Positions 25,180 to 35,364 of a stretch of DNA of 64,000 nt are shown here, piece after piece; position 1 is the stretch's first letter; each line of letters opens with the position of its first letter. The position numbers and the translations under genes were made by a program. The notes beneath the pieces are model-generated. The model saw nothing but the letters and a program-made list of their open reading frames with translations. It made no database searches and was not told the DNA's origin. This DNA comes from Populus alba (taxonomy: Eukaryota > Streptophyta > Magnoliopsida > Malpighiales > Salicaceae), in assembly GCF_005239225.2 (NCBI RefSeq), contig NC_133287.1, forward strand, positions 17,550,519 to 17,614,518, in the 5' to 3' direction.

Positions 25180-25960
25180 ATTCATATCAAAATAATTTTT
25201 GTTTTCAAAATGCACGATCAAGATTTCAAGATTCATTCTAGACCCGTATATCCTTCACCAAACTGAAAAGAAGAGAAATGAGAGAATGGCCTCTTAAAAC
25301 CATTATTTGTTCAAGTCACTGATGGAGCACACTTAGATGCGATGACCAATGCAAGGGGGCAACATTGTGCTTAGAAGGAAAAATTCAAGAAAACGAGATA
25401 GTAATTCCCTTCAAGTAGACAAGGGGGCATTTTGGTGTACAAAAGACAGCTTGATCCTTTCAGCAAGTGATACTGAATGTTTTTAGCAGTGAGACAAGGG
25501 GTAATGAATGATCCTCTCAAATTATTTTGACGAGTAAAAAAAAAAAAAAAAAATCTTTAGCAAGCAAGTGGGTCATGATGGGCACCACAAAGGCTGAGTT
25601 GTGCAAACAAATATGGAAAAAGACTTATATGGGCTAACTCGAGTGGGCTAGAAAGCCAAATGACAAAGATAACTCAAATCAGATAGCAAGATCTCACCAA
25701 CCAAGCAACGAGAAGACTAAGAAAAAATGGGGGGCCTATATTTTAAATCAGGTAAAGATGCATGCATATCATCTAAACTTTGAGACATTGGAAATATGAG
25801 TTTTTTGCAAATTTTCATATGAGAAAATTCCAACGAAATCCATCAAGTGGAAGGCCAACTTGAAATGGCCAAAGATCGAAATTGCTGTTGAAAATTTTTC
25901 ATTTTTGAGAAATTTTCAACCTGGGCAGGCCGCCTATGAGAATTAGGCCACCAAAAAAAT
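25180..25960. other. Non-coding sequence upstream of the gypsy 3' region
   Basis: Purine-rich phrases such as 'caagggggcaacattg' and 'gacaagggggcatttt' occur twice. No gag-pol domain is readable. This may be internal DNA of the retrotransposon whose 3' end follows, but that is an inference. Confidence 0.35.
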
Positions 25961-25999
25961 CTCTGTGTTTTTCCACCACCTTTCATTTTTCATTCCTGA

Positions 26000-26360
26000 G
26001 GTAGTGCGTTTCCTAACCATACCTCCTTTTGAGTGCGCCTTCAAGCCTTCAACCCATTTCTTTTTTAGCGCACCTTCGAGCCCTCGACCATCAAAGGCAA
26101 TGCATTTCCTATCCTACCTCCTTTTGAGTGGGCTTTCAAGCCCTCATTCCCTTTCGAGTGCACCTCTGAGCCCTTATTTCCTTCGAGCTTCCATCTTTTG
26201 GAATAGTGCGTCTTCGAGCCCTTGATCATCCAAGGTAATGCATTTCCTAACCCTACCTTCCGTTTCGAGCGCGCCTTTGAGCCCTCGCTTCTTTTCGAGT
26301 GCGCCTTCGAGCCCTCGACCATTCTTTTGAGTGCGCCTTCGAGGCCTCATTTTCCTTTAT
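26000..26360. repeat. Degenerate tandem array 1 (core GAGTGCGCCTTCGAGCCCTC)
   Basis: About nine imperfect units whose core reads GAGTGCGCCTTCGAGCCCTC, separated by variable pyrimidine-rich spacers. It directly adjoins array 2. Confidence 0.8.
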
Positions 26361-26369
26361 CTTTTTACT

Positions 26370-26860
26370 GGGCAGGTAACCCATTACAATGTGACCACTT
26401 TTGAAAAATCATCATATTTTTCTCCCTGGGCAGGTAACCCATTACAATGTGACCACTTTTGAAATATCATCGTATTTTTTTCTTCCTGGGCAGATAACCC
26501 ATTACAATGTGACCACTTTTGAAAAATCCTCGTGTTTTTCCACTGGGCAGGTAACCCATTACAATATGACCACTTTTGAAAAATTCTCGTGTTTTTCCAC
26601 GGGGCAGGTAACCCATTACAATATGACCACTTTTGAAAAATCCTTGTATTTTTCTCCCTGGGCAGGTAACCCATTACAATGTGACCATTTTTTGAAAAAT
26701 TATCGTATTTTTCCACTGGGCAGGTAACCCATTACAATGTGACCAATTTGAAAAATCCTCGTATTTTTCAAATATCGGGCAGGTCGCCTAGAACAATTAG
26801 ACCATATCGTGAAATCTTCGCGTTGTTTTATCATCGGGCAGGTTGCCCAAAACAATTTAA
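26370..26860. repeat. Tandem array 2, nine units of 57-60 bp (core GGGCAGGTAACCCATTACAA)
   Basis: Unit starts are at 26370, 26428, 26488, 26545, 26602, 26660, 26718, 26777 and 26836, giving spacings of 57 to 60 bp. Units are highly similar in the middle and diverge in the last two. A solitary related unit lies at about 25923, on the other side of array 1. The array is followed by a poly(A) run of about 30 bases (26869-26896). Confidence 0.93.
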
Positions 26861-26863
26861 TCC

Positions 26864-26896
<33 letters not shown>

Positions 26897-27088
26897 TGAG
26901 TCGTCTCCCAAATGACTTGTTTTCTTGATTTCTACATCTCTCTGTAAAGGACGTGTGTCAATCTACTGTTTTCGAAGTTTTCAAGACTAAAAAAAAAGTT
27001 CTTTCTTTATCTACTTTTCTTTATAAATTTACTACACAAAGCTAGAAGAAAATGAAATTTTCCAATATCTTTGCATTGTAAATATTAT

Positions 27089-27101
27089 AAAAAGGGGCAA
27101 C
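27089..27101 (+). promoter_or_regulatory. Polypurine tract of a Ty3/gypsy element
   Basis: The purine-rich AAAAAGGGGCAAC immediately precedes TGTCATCACCC at 27102. Polypurine tracts prime plus-strand DNA synthesis at the edge of the 3' LTR. Confidence 0.65.
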
Positions 27102-27183
27102 TGTCATCACCCAAATTTTGACCATTTTTATTCTTAATTATTATTATTATTTTATTTACTGGAAAGGATAAAAAATGATGATG

Positions 27184-27217
<34 letters not shown>

Positions 27218-27254
27218 AAAACAAGTAAAATGAAGAATGAATTAAAATTTGGGT

Positions 27255-27545
27255 TAAGGGCAACATGATTGATAAATTTTGAGACCTAATTAAGTTTGAA
27301 AATTGATTTAATTAATCCAATCAAGGGTTTAAATTGGAAATTGATAAGTTTTGAGACTTAATTGAGCTTGGAATTAATTTAATTAATCCAATTAAGGGTT
27401 TAATTGAAAATTGATAAGTTTTAAGACTTAATTGAGCTTGAAATTAATTTAATTAATCCAATCAAGGGTTTAATTGGAGAATTGATAAGTTTTTGGACTT
27501 AATTAAGCTTGAAATTAATTTAATTAATGAAATCAGGGACTTAAT
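27255..27545. repeat. Four tandem units of about 70 bp within the LTR
   Basis: Units start with variants of 'attgataagttttgagactt' followed by 'aattaatttaattaatcc' and 'aagggtttaattg'. The last unit is the most diverged. The AT-rich unit contains AATTAATTTAATTAATcc self-complementary stretches. Confidence 0.85.
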
Positions 27546-28514
27546 TGAAAACACCATCAAAGTATAGGACTGATTCTGGTCAAATTTGCAAGAAATTAAA
27601 ACCCAAGGACCAATGTGTAAATTACGCTGAGATGCAGGGGTTCAATTACAATTTACCCAAGGACTGGAATGCAAAATTCAAAATATCAAGGATCAAAACG
27701 CAAATTGCCATTAACATCAGCACTGTTCATCTTCTTCACCCGAAAACAAGAAGAAAACGCATGCCTTTTATTGCATTAAAAATCCATGCAACCCGCATGG
27801 CATTCTCTGGTTATAAAAACCAGAGAAGGAGAACCGCCAAGGGGGGAGGAAAGGGAATAGAACGGAGAGAAAGAAAGAAAGCCATGCACGGCAGGGAGAG
27901 AGACTAAAACCAAAGGAAAACCGGGGAGGGACAGAACCAAGGGAGCGACGGAGAGAAACAGAACCAGAGGAAAATTTTGGTTCATCAACCAGCAGCAAAT
28001 CCTCGTGCTTGGACCACCATTGTCTTCGTCTTGAACGGAGAAGACTGGACAGAGACACGAAAAAAGAAAAGAAACATAGGAGACGAACGAACAGAGGGGG
28101 AAAAGCATAGACGAAAACAGGGGATCAAAAAGGGCTCCCAAGTTGAGAAAAATCATAAGAAAACCAGAGATAGCGAGTGACCGAGAACGGAGAAAAACAA
28201 AGAGGCAGGAGCACGAACAGAAACAGAGGTATACACCGAAAACAACAGGAACCAGAGCGTTTCTTTCTTTCTTTGAGAACAGAGGCAGAGAGGAGGACAT
28301 GGAAATAAGAAACCCACAGACGAAAGCACCAGCATCACAATCGGCTTTCTTCTTCTTCTCGGCGTCGGCTTCCAAAACCAGAGGAAGAAGCTTAAAAAAC
28401 GACGAGAGGAACAGCACGCCATCGCCTTCATTCTACTCCCAGGCAAGTGTCTCCAGCTCTGCAAAATAATTCATCAACACTGTGCATTAGAGACTTAATT
28501 AAGTGGTGATTGTA

Positions 28515-28612
28515 GCAAGCGTGCGTGATTCACGCATGCTTGCGGGTGAAATTTGCCCGGTCACTGGCTTGGGCCAGTGACCGGGCCTGGCCGGGCTGGA
28601 TGGGTCCAGCCC
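28515..28612. repeat. Cluster of three adjacent hairpins in the LTR
   Basis: Stem 1 has arms 28515-28528 and 28530-28543 (14 nt, one mismatch that would be G-U in RNA). Stem 2 has perfect 14-nt arms, 28555-28568 and 28573-28586, around TTGG. Stem 3 has perfect 8-nt arms, 28593-28600 and 28605-28612, around TGGG. Confidence 0.9.
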
Positions 28613-28913
28613 AGCCCATGTTTAATGGAGAATTAGGGGTTTAATTGTGAAAATCCGAAACCAGGGACCAATTTGGAAAAAGCGGGTAAATATGGGGGGC
28701 TGTCTTGATTTGATCCAGGGGCGTAATTGAAGAAATTGGAAGTTTATTGATCAATTGAGGGCTTAATTGCATAAATCAGAGGCCAAGGACCAAGATGAAA
28801 AACGCGGCCAACTATGGGGGCGAGGACCGAATTTGGCAGGGACGTAATTGAAAGAATCAAAAGATAATTGAGGGCTGAGTTGAAATTTTGCGTATTCTGG
28901 CGCCATTTTTAAA

Positions 28914-28994
28914 TGAAACGGCGCGTTTTCCCCAAAACGACGCCGTTTCATACAAAAAAAAAAAAGGACCGAACGGTGCCGTTTTGAACGGCAC
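28914..28994. repeat. Two further inverted repeats in the LTR
   Basis: Arms 28914-28923 and 28941-28950 (TGAAACGGCG/CGCCGTTTCA) pair perfectly, with an inner GTTTT/AAAAC extension. A second stem, 28976-28983 and 28987-28994 (GTGCCGTT/AACGGCAC), follows. Confidence 0.85.
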
Positions 28995-29610
28995 TATTCC
29001 CCTTTCTTCTTCCTCCCCGAACGTGCAGCAGCATGGACGAAACCTTTGTTTAATCAGTCGGTGCCCCTCTCTCCTCGCGTGCTCTGACAGATCCAAGCCC
29101 ATGCACCTCGGACGACGATGCGAAGCCAGGAGGGCCACGCCGTGATCGACCACGCTCACCGACCAGCCGACCGGCGCTGCCCCCCACGTTGCCGACAGCT
29201 CAACCACCTTGTTTTGCCCCCCACGCTGCCCCATGCAACCCCCGCTCCTTTTGCCCGCCTATAAAAGAAGAGGAAGATGTGAAGCACGGGAGGGAGGAAG
29301 AAACCGAAACCAAGAGAGAGAGAGAAACTGAAGGAGAGAGAAATAGTGGACCTAAAGAAATAAACACCTAAAACTCAAGAAAACGAAACTGAGAAAGGGA
29401 GAAGAGGACAGAAGCCGTGGGAGAGTTTAAGAAAACGTTAACCGAACACGAGACCCGAGAGGACACAACCCGAACTGTTGGGAACCGTCGTTCTGAGCCG
29501 CCGACCTCCGCTGCAACACCGTCAACCCGTACGTTCACCAGCAGCCTCACTCGCCGTGCCAGGTATTTTTTTCTTTCCCCCCCTACGTTTTCATTTTTTA
29601 TATTTGTTAT

Positions 29611-29841
29611 CCTCCTGCATGCAGAATCGTTCTGCATGCAGGAGGTAGGGGAAGGGAAAATAATTCCCTTCCCCGTGGGTTTTTACACTGGGCCGGGTTT
29701 CCGGCCCAATTTTTTGTTATTATTTATTTTGGGCCAGACCGAGTCTGGCCCAGTCTAAAGAGTTTTTTTGTTGGGCCGAGATCGGCCCATCCCTCCTTGC
29801 GGGCCGAGATCGGCCTCCTCCTTGCGGGCCGAGATCGGCCC
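29611..29841. repeat. Chain of seven consecutive hairpins ahead of the N gap
   Basis: Arms: 29611-29626/29630-29645 (16 bp); 29648-29658/29664-29674 (11 bp); 29689-29696/29701-29708 (8 bp); 29730-29739/29743-29752 (10 bp); 29772-29779/29782-29789 (8 bp); 29802-29807/29810-29815 (6 bp); 29826-29832/29835-29841 (7 bp). All are perfect, with loops of 2-5 nt. The last two lie in a 25-bp direct repeat (TCCTTGCGGGCCGAGATCGG). Confidence 0.92.
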
Positions 29842-29875
29842 GATTCTAGCTAGGTTGGGTTCAGCCATTCATTTG

Positions 29876-30375
29876 NNNNNNNNNNNNNNNNNNNNNNNNN
29901 NNNNNNNNNNNNNNNNNNNNNNNNNNNNNNNNNNNNNNNNNNNNNNNNNNNNNNNNNNNNNNNNNNNNNNNNNNNNNNNNNNNNNNNNNNNNNNNNNNNN
30001 NNNNNNNNNNNNNNNNNNNNNNNNNNNNNNNNNNNNNNNNNNNNNNNNNNNNNNNNNNNNNNNNNNNNNNNNNNNNNNNNNNNNNNNNNNNNNNNNNNNN
30101 NNNNNNNNNNNNNNNNNNNNNNNNNNNNNNNNNNNNNNNNNNNNNNNNNNNNNNNNNNNNNNNNNNNNNNNNNNNNNNNNNNNNNNNNNNNNNNNNNNNN
30201 NNNNNNNNNNNNNNNNNNNNNNNNNNNNNNNNNNNNNNNNNNNNNNNNNNNNNNNNNNNNNNNNNNNNNNNNNNNNNNNNNNNNNNNNNNNNNNNNNNNN
30301 NNNNNNNNNNNNNNNNNNNNNNNNNNNNNNNNNNNNNNNNNNNNNNNNNNNNNNNNNNNNNNNNNNNNNNNNNNN
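29876..30375. other. Assembly gap of 500 N
   Basis: Exactly 500 undetermined bases, a common placeholder size, so the true length is unknown. It separates the hairpin-rich LTR from duplicated copy B. Confidence 0.99.
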
Positions 30376-30589
30376 TCTCAATTAGTGACTAAAATAAATA
30401 AAAAAAACCTTTTTGTACTAAAATTTGAATTTAAAAAAAAAATTGAAACACGGAAATTTATATTATTTTGTGTTATTTTTAAAGTTATATGACATTAACA
30501 CATTTTAGTTTTTAAGTTGATTAGTTTCATGATTGGCATCTGTTGGATCTACCCAATCTTAAATCGGTTCTACCCATTCCTCCATATTA

Positions 30590-30841
30590 GTGACTGAAGT
30601 TATGCAAAGATTAGTCCTAGTATATTGCTTCACTATACTTGTATCCATGGCTAAAAGAAATCCATTTGAACCAGAGACCAAATGGTATGCAGAGCATAGA
30701 TCAGAGTGCATCACAAATTATAGAACCAGTGCCTCTTCGCGGACATTGATGGCAAAAACAATCTTGATGGCGCGCAAGAAGATGGATGTAGGACCAAGCG
30801 TTCATAACTCGAATAGCTTATGGCCTGCGGAGCCAAGCTAG
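30590..30841 (+). CDS. Unrecognised 83-codon open frame inside copy B
   Basis: The frame contains MAKRNPFEPETKWYAEHRSE and then NYRTSASSRTLMAKTILMAR. I do not recognise a family. In copy A the same frame is broken by deletions after about 17535, so it is not conserved between the copies. It may be a retrotransposon fragment or a chance frame. There is no evidence of expression signals around it. Confidence 0.2.
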   Translation: MTEVMQRLVLVYCFTILVSMAKRNPFEPETKWYAEHRSECITNYRTSASSRTLMAKTILMARKKMDVGPSVHNSNSLWPAEPS

Positions 30842-33381
30842 ACAAACTCGTATGCGATGTATCTCTCACGAAACCAGATCGTGGGAAGCTTGTGGCGTTA
30901 TAAATTTATAATACGTTCTTATTTCATAAGCAGATCTGGCACCATACCTTGTTCTTATTTTTTGGCCTAGTTTTGTTTGACATTGCATTAGCATGTTCTC
31001 TTGAAAAATTATCTATCGACTTCCGAGCAAAGTATTATATTTAGAAATTAAAGCATGAGAATTCACGAACGAACATTAAGAAAAATCACAATCAAACAAG
31101 TAATCCAAAATTACAAATATATATAGAGGAAGATCATGCATGTCTCTAATGTCGAGAACTTAAAGAGAGAGAAACGAGTGAGTGCTCATTAATTCCTTGC
31201 TGAAACAGTCAAAAAATTGACTTTTGGTAGCGAGAATTTTTTAAAAACTCCGAGTATATTTGATTAGTGTGATAACGATTTTAAAAAAAATTATTTTTAT
31301 AAAAAATATTTTTGATTGAGATTGATTTGGTATTTATGTATGTTTGGTTAAAACTGTGATTGAAATTGAGATTGAATATAAAAAGTAGTTTAATATGTTT
31401 GGTTAAGAATACTTTTGAAATTAAGGCTACAAAAATAATTTTAAATATATATATAATATATTATATATATATATCAATATTAATGGTTTTTTTAATTTAA
31501 ATATTGTAGATTTTAAACTATTGCTATTACATCATGAAATAAATAATACTTTTATATAAAATATTTTTTTATTATTATATTCAAATATCTACAATTCTAT
31601 CATGTTCTTAAATACATCAGACAATTTTCTTGGTTTCTTAAAACGCGCAACAACATCATGTAAAATATAATTAGGAACACAATTAGGATTGCGATCAAAA
31701 TTCTACAAATACTACATTATCAAGTTGATATTCGTCTAATTTATGAAGTGTCAATTGAATAATATTAAACACTTGTTTTTCAAATAAAACACAAATTAAA
31801 AAAAATAAAAAATATTTTTTTTATTTTACTGGGGTTGGACCCAGTTCAATGCATTTTATGAGTTGGTCTGGACCTAGTCCGGCTGGGAACAGTGGAGCAT
31901 GCCTCCACTGTTCACTGAAATAGTGTAGCATGGTTGAACTTCTCATCTGTGCAAGGAAAGCAACAATTAGCTGCTTTTCTTTTTCCTGTGTTTCACATGC
32001 AATTTTACTGTGGGATCCATAAAATAGTAAATAATTTTGTTCCCCTAACCAAACGTTTACAAGCTACTGCAGCCGCGTAAACAAACAATCACTCCATCTT
32101 ATTCGAAATTAGAGCAAGATCAAAGTCTCCATGAAGAGATGGTTCTCTAATGTCGTTTCAAAGGCATGAATAAGAAGTTTTGCGTATCAAGTTGTATGAT
32201 AAGTTTTGCTTGTGACTATGAATCTTAAAATTAACACTGATTATAATTGTTCTTAAGTACATCAAATCTATACAAATAATAAACTTTTTGTTAAGTTAGG
32301 GAGTATAATAAATAGGTTTTTGAGATGTGAATATTATTATTTATTAAAATATTAATTGTCTTTACTATATTTGTTGTATATTAAGTAATATACATTTAAA
32401 ATATAATAAAGTTTTAAAACTTATAAAAATCATTTTTTATAATTTTTTTAAGAATTTCTTATTTTTTTATGATAAATATAAATAAAAGAGTTTGTATAGA
32501 AAAAAATAAAGAGAGAAAAAGATTGTTTTCTAAATTGATTTTTGTTAGTATCAAACTAATATTTATAAGAAAAATAATATATATTCAGATCAATGTGTCT
32601 ATAGAATTGAAAATACAACATTTCAAAAAAATTAACTGAATAATTTGACATGAGGTATCATGTCTAATTAATTAATTCTGAAAAATAAAAAATTATTTAT
32701 TTTACATAGTGCTAATTGCCCGAGTATCATCATCTGTATATATAAATTTTGGCTTTCCCTTCAAATCTTCCCTCCAACATCTAAATCAATTGATTTGGTG
32801 TCCCTCATATTATAAGTTATAATAAAACCTCTTACATTTTTAATGTGAGATAAAATTCTATTTGTTTATGTACCTAATAAGCAAGCTATGATAACACTTT
32901 TGATGGATCAACATGTTTTATTTTTATCTAAATCCTTATTTAAAGGGACTAGAGGCAGGATAATAATCCAACATTATTTGGCTCAACCAAGTGCTGAATC
33001 TAAACATATACGGGTCTGATAATCTGCAAGATCTAGCATTCTTAGGCTTAGCTAAACGTTGATCTCAAGTATATTCAAGTCTATTAATTTGCTAGACCCA
33101 ATATTCTTGGACCTAGCTAAATGCTGAGCCCCAAGCATATACAAGTTTGACGACCTATCATATCCATCATCATTGCTCGGGTCCTTCATTTTAAAAATTA
33201 CTTTATGTCTACTCTCTGTCGAAGTCTTTCTTTATTGTTTTTTTTTTTTTTAATGAAGCAAGTTGTTGAATTTGATAATGAAGGATTAAAAAAAACACAA
33301 TTAATTGCATTTTCTTGGATGTTTGTGTTTTGGAGTAAGCTAGCCATACTAATCTTATAGTCAATTAGTCTTTCTTTCTTT

Positions 33382-33383
<2 letters not shown>

Positions 33384-33450
<67 letters not shown>
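33384..33450. repeat. (TA)n microsatellite, expanded allele in copy B
   Basis: About 32 uninterrupted TA units at the site where copy A has about 12. Confidence 0.95.
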
Positions 33451-33452
<2 letters not shown>

Positions 33453-33839
33453 AGTTAAACATATTTGTGATGAAAGTAAGTAGTTGGTCAGCCAGTTGCT
33501 TTCTAGGAATTTTATTTTACAATAAAGAAAATAATAGAGATTTAAGGGAGTGGATCCCAATCTCAATTCACCAAATATCTTTTATTACCCAACATAATAT
33601 TATATGATAATATTTAAAAATTATTTTGTAATGGATTTTATTTTTTAAAAATTCTCTTCTATAATACAAATATGAAAAGTATATGATATGAATTAAAAAA
33701 TTTATTTCCATCAACTTTAATATAATAATATTAAAATTATAATTTTTCTAAATACTTTTATTTCAAAGGGTTAATTGCAATTATCCTAATTCATCAAAAA
33801 TCTAGAATCAAGATACTGAAAACAACAGGAAATACTTAC

Positions 33840-34216
33840 CTTTAGACTTCTTATCTTGTTTTGGTTTCACATGAGAAATATCTCTATTAAATTAATTTGG
33901 ATTAACACAAAAAAAATATGAACATAAAAGAAAAAAAAGATTAGAATTCTTGTTAATCTGTTTATTCTAAAGTGTTCAAGTTAACCTAATATAAAGAGAT
34001 TATATATAGGTTAAACTAAAAATATTATTCTACCCTTGATAAATAAAAAAAAGTAAGTGTATTATTTAACATCTCTCCTTAAACTCACGATGCAACAGCT
34101 ATAAGTATCGAGAGTTTACCAACTAGAAAACAAAAACAAGAGATGGAATGCGACTTGGTAAAAGAATCTACAATCTGCAAGGAAGAAGGAATAACAGGCA
34201 AAGTAATGGTGACATG
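33840..34216 (-). mobile_element. Copia 3' LTR, PPT and truncated RNase H end in copy B
   Basis: Same LTR start (about 34071) and adjoining purine tract as at 20690. Only about 130 bases of the polyprotein end remain before the break at 34216. Confidence 0.8.
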
Positions 34217-34224
34217 CAAGGTTG

Positions 34225-34244
34225 TTAAAATCGCGATTTTAACA
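34225..34244. repeat. Perfect 20-bp palindrome at the duplication breakpoint
   Basis: GTTAAAATCGCGATTTTAAC is its own reverse complement. It starts 8 bases after copy B stops matching copy A. The next 100 bases repeat 'cggatcgtaaaa' phrases. It could be the end of an inserted DNA transposon. Confidence 0.85.
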
Positions 34245-34249
34245 CGGAA

Positions 34250-35105
34250 CGAAAAGCCGTTCACACACTCGGATCGTAAAAACGGATCGTAAAATCGTAA
34301 AAAAAATCGTAAGAAATTTTAAAAATACATTAAAAAAATTCATGTTTCAAATAAAAAATTTATACATAGTTCAAACACCTTAAAAAACATATTTCAAATA
34401 AAATTTCATACATAGGGTCATTCAAGATATTTAAAAAGTATTTTTTTTATTAGTTTATTGTCCACCTAGGGTCGTGCTGACTCTAGCTTAGCTAATAATT
34501 TTTGTAAAGCTTATTTTTAAGGTGCTGACTCATCATGCATGCGAATTTCAAGGGGGAGGTTTTAGTTCAAATTGTGTTTGTAAGCCAGAGACATGGAGCT
34601 TATTTTTTTAGGTTTTAAATGATAACAAGCAGCACTATTATGGAAGTTCCTGCCATCCTGTCACAGTAGTTGTCGCATCAGCCACACTTTTGCCATTTGT
34701 CCAGCAGAGTTTTGCCTCTCCCTAGGTGAAAAGAGAGCTTTAAAAAGAAAAAGAGGAGAAGAAACACTTGGAGGATGCCCATTGCAGGAAGCAGACAACA
34801 TAAGGGACACAGGGCCCCACGCTTTCGAAGAGAAATCTGTTCTTTTTCCATAATCGAGGATTATTTTGTGGGCCGCTGCGATGTCAGGTGCGACAGATTT
34901 CGTAATTGAAGATTAAATCAATGCTATCAAAAAAAAATTTACTTCTATTGGTTGGTTAGATAATAAATTATAAATATGTAATTTATTATTTTTATATTTT
35001 ATATAAATTGGAGCCAAGTTTGCCTTTTTCTTTTTTAAATTTGGGGTCAACTAAAAGGTGTTAATTTTTAGCTTAATTTAAGTGGTTGGTTATTAAATAA
35101 AATGG
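34250..35105. other. Unassigned repeat-like DNA
   Basis: Starts with 'atcgtaaaa' repeats, then moderately AT-rich sequence without recognisable coding potential. Confidence 0.35.
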
Positions 35106-35110
35106 ACCAA

Positions 35111-35361
35111 GGCTCTGTTTGTTTCCCGAAAAGTAGTTTATGGGAAATCACTTTCCAAACTCTTATGTGTTTGTTTGCCATTAGAAAAGTTGGTCAACGA
35201 AAAACACTTTACGGTTAACAAAAAAACACTTTTCAAAAATTGTGAAAAAATTATAAATGTCAACTTATTTTCCATCACACTACCATACATCAAAAAATAA
35301 TTTATTTTTTCATAATTCACTTTCCAAAAAAAAACTACTTTACAGTAAAACCAACGGGGCC
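35111..35361. mobile_element. hAT-like MITE of about 250 bp
   Basis: The left end GGCTCTGTTTGTTTCCCGAA and the reverse complement of the right end (GGCCCCGTTGGTTTTACTG) form imperfect terminal inverted repeats. They are followed on both sides by AAGTAGTTT and GGAAA(T)CACTTTCC phrases. No clear 8-bp target duplication is visible. The interior has no transposase; its minus-strand open frame is incidental. Confidence 0.65.
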
Positions 35362-35364
35362 TAA

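Larger units (their letters stand above)
27102..29875 (+). mobile_element. Long 3' LTR of a Ty3/gypsy retrotransposon (Tat-like), cut by the N gap
   Basis: It begins TGTCATCACCCAAATTTTGACC-like after a polypurine tract. It carries phrases typical of long plant gypsy LTRs ('cagggacttaattgaaa', 'ccaaggaccaat', 'gcgtaattgaa'). It runs at least 2.77 kb to the gap, so the end is unseen. Within it are an (AAT)n run (27180-27215), four units of about 70 bp (27255-27545), a GC-rich purine-heavy stretch (27820-28440) and hairpin clusters. The long minus-strand frame at 27776-28417 arises from that purine bias. No gag-pol precedes it; with the 3' arrays it most resembles the Tat lineage. Confidence 0.7.
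30376..34216. repeat. Large duplicated segment, copy B
   Basis: Counterpart of 17152-20838. It starts right at the gap edge, so its left limit is unknown, and stops at 34216 within the copia RNase H region. It retains bases that copy A lacks. Examples are the sequence around 30770-30820 and 30848-30880, and single bases in many homopolymers. Confidence 0.93.

Noticed and set aside
26384..26727. Open frames on both strands coding for repeated peptides of about 19 residues
   Set aside because: They follow from tandem array 2, whose period is near a multiple of three; there is no conserved domain and they lie in a retrotransposon 3' region.
26370..26860. Regularly spaced direct repeats that look superficially like a CRISPR array
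   Set aside because: The whole 57-60 bp unit is repeated without unique spacers, and the genome is a plant.
27776..28417. Long minus-strand open frame of 213 codons rich in Phe, Leu and Ser
   Set aside because: It arises from the purine-rich plus strand of the LTR, overlaps frames on the other strand and shows no domain.
29768..30385. Open frame running through the gap
   Set aside because: Nearly all of it is undetermined sequence; no protein is implied.
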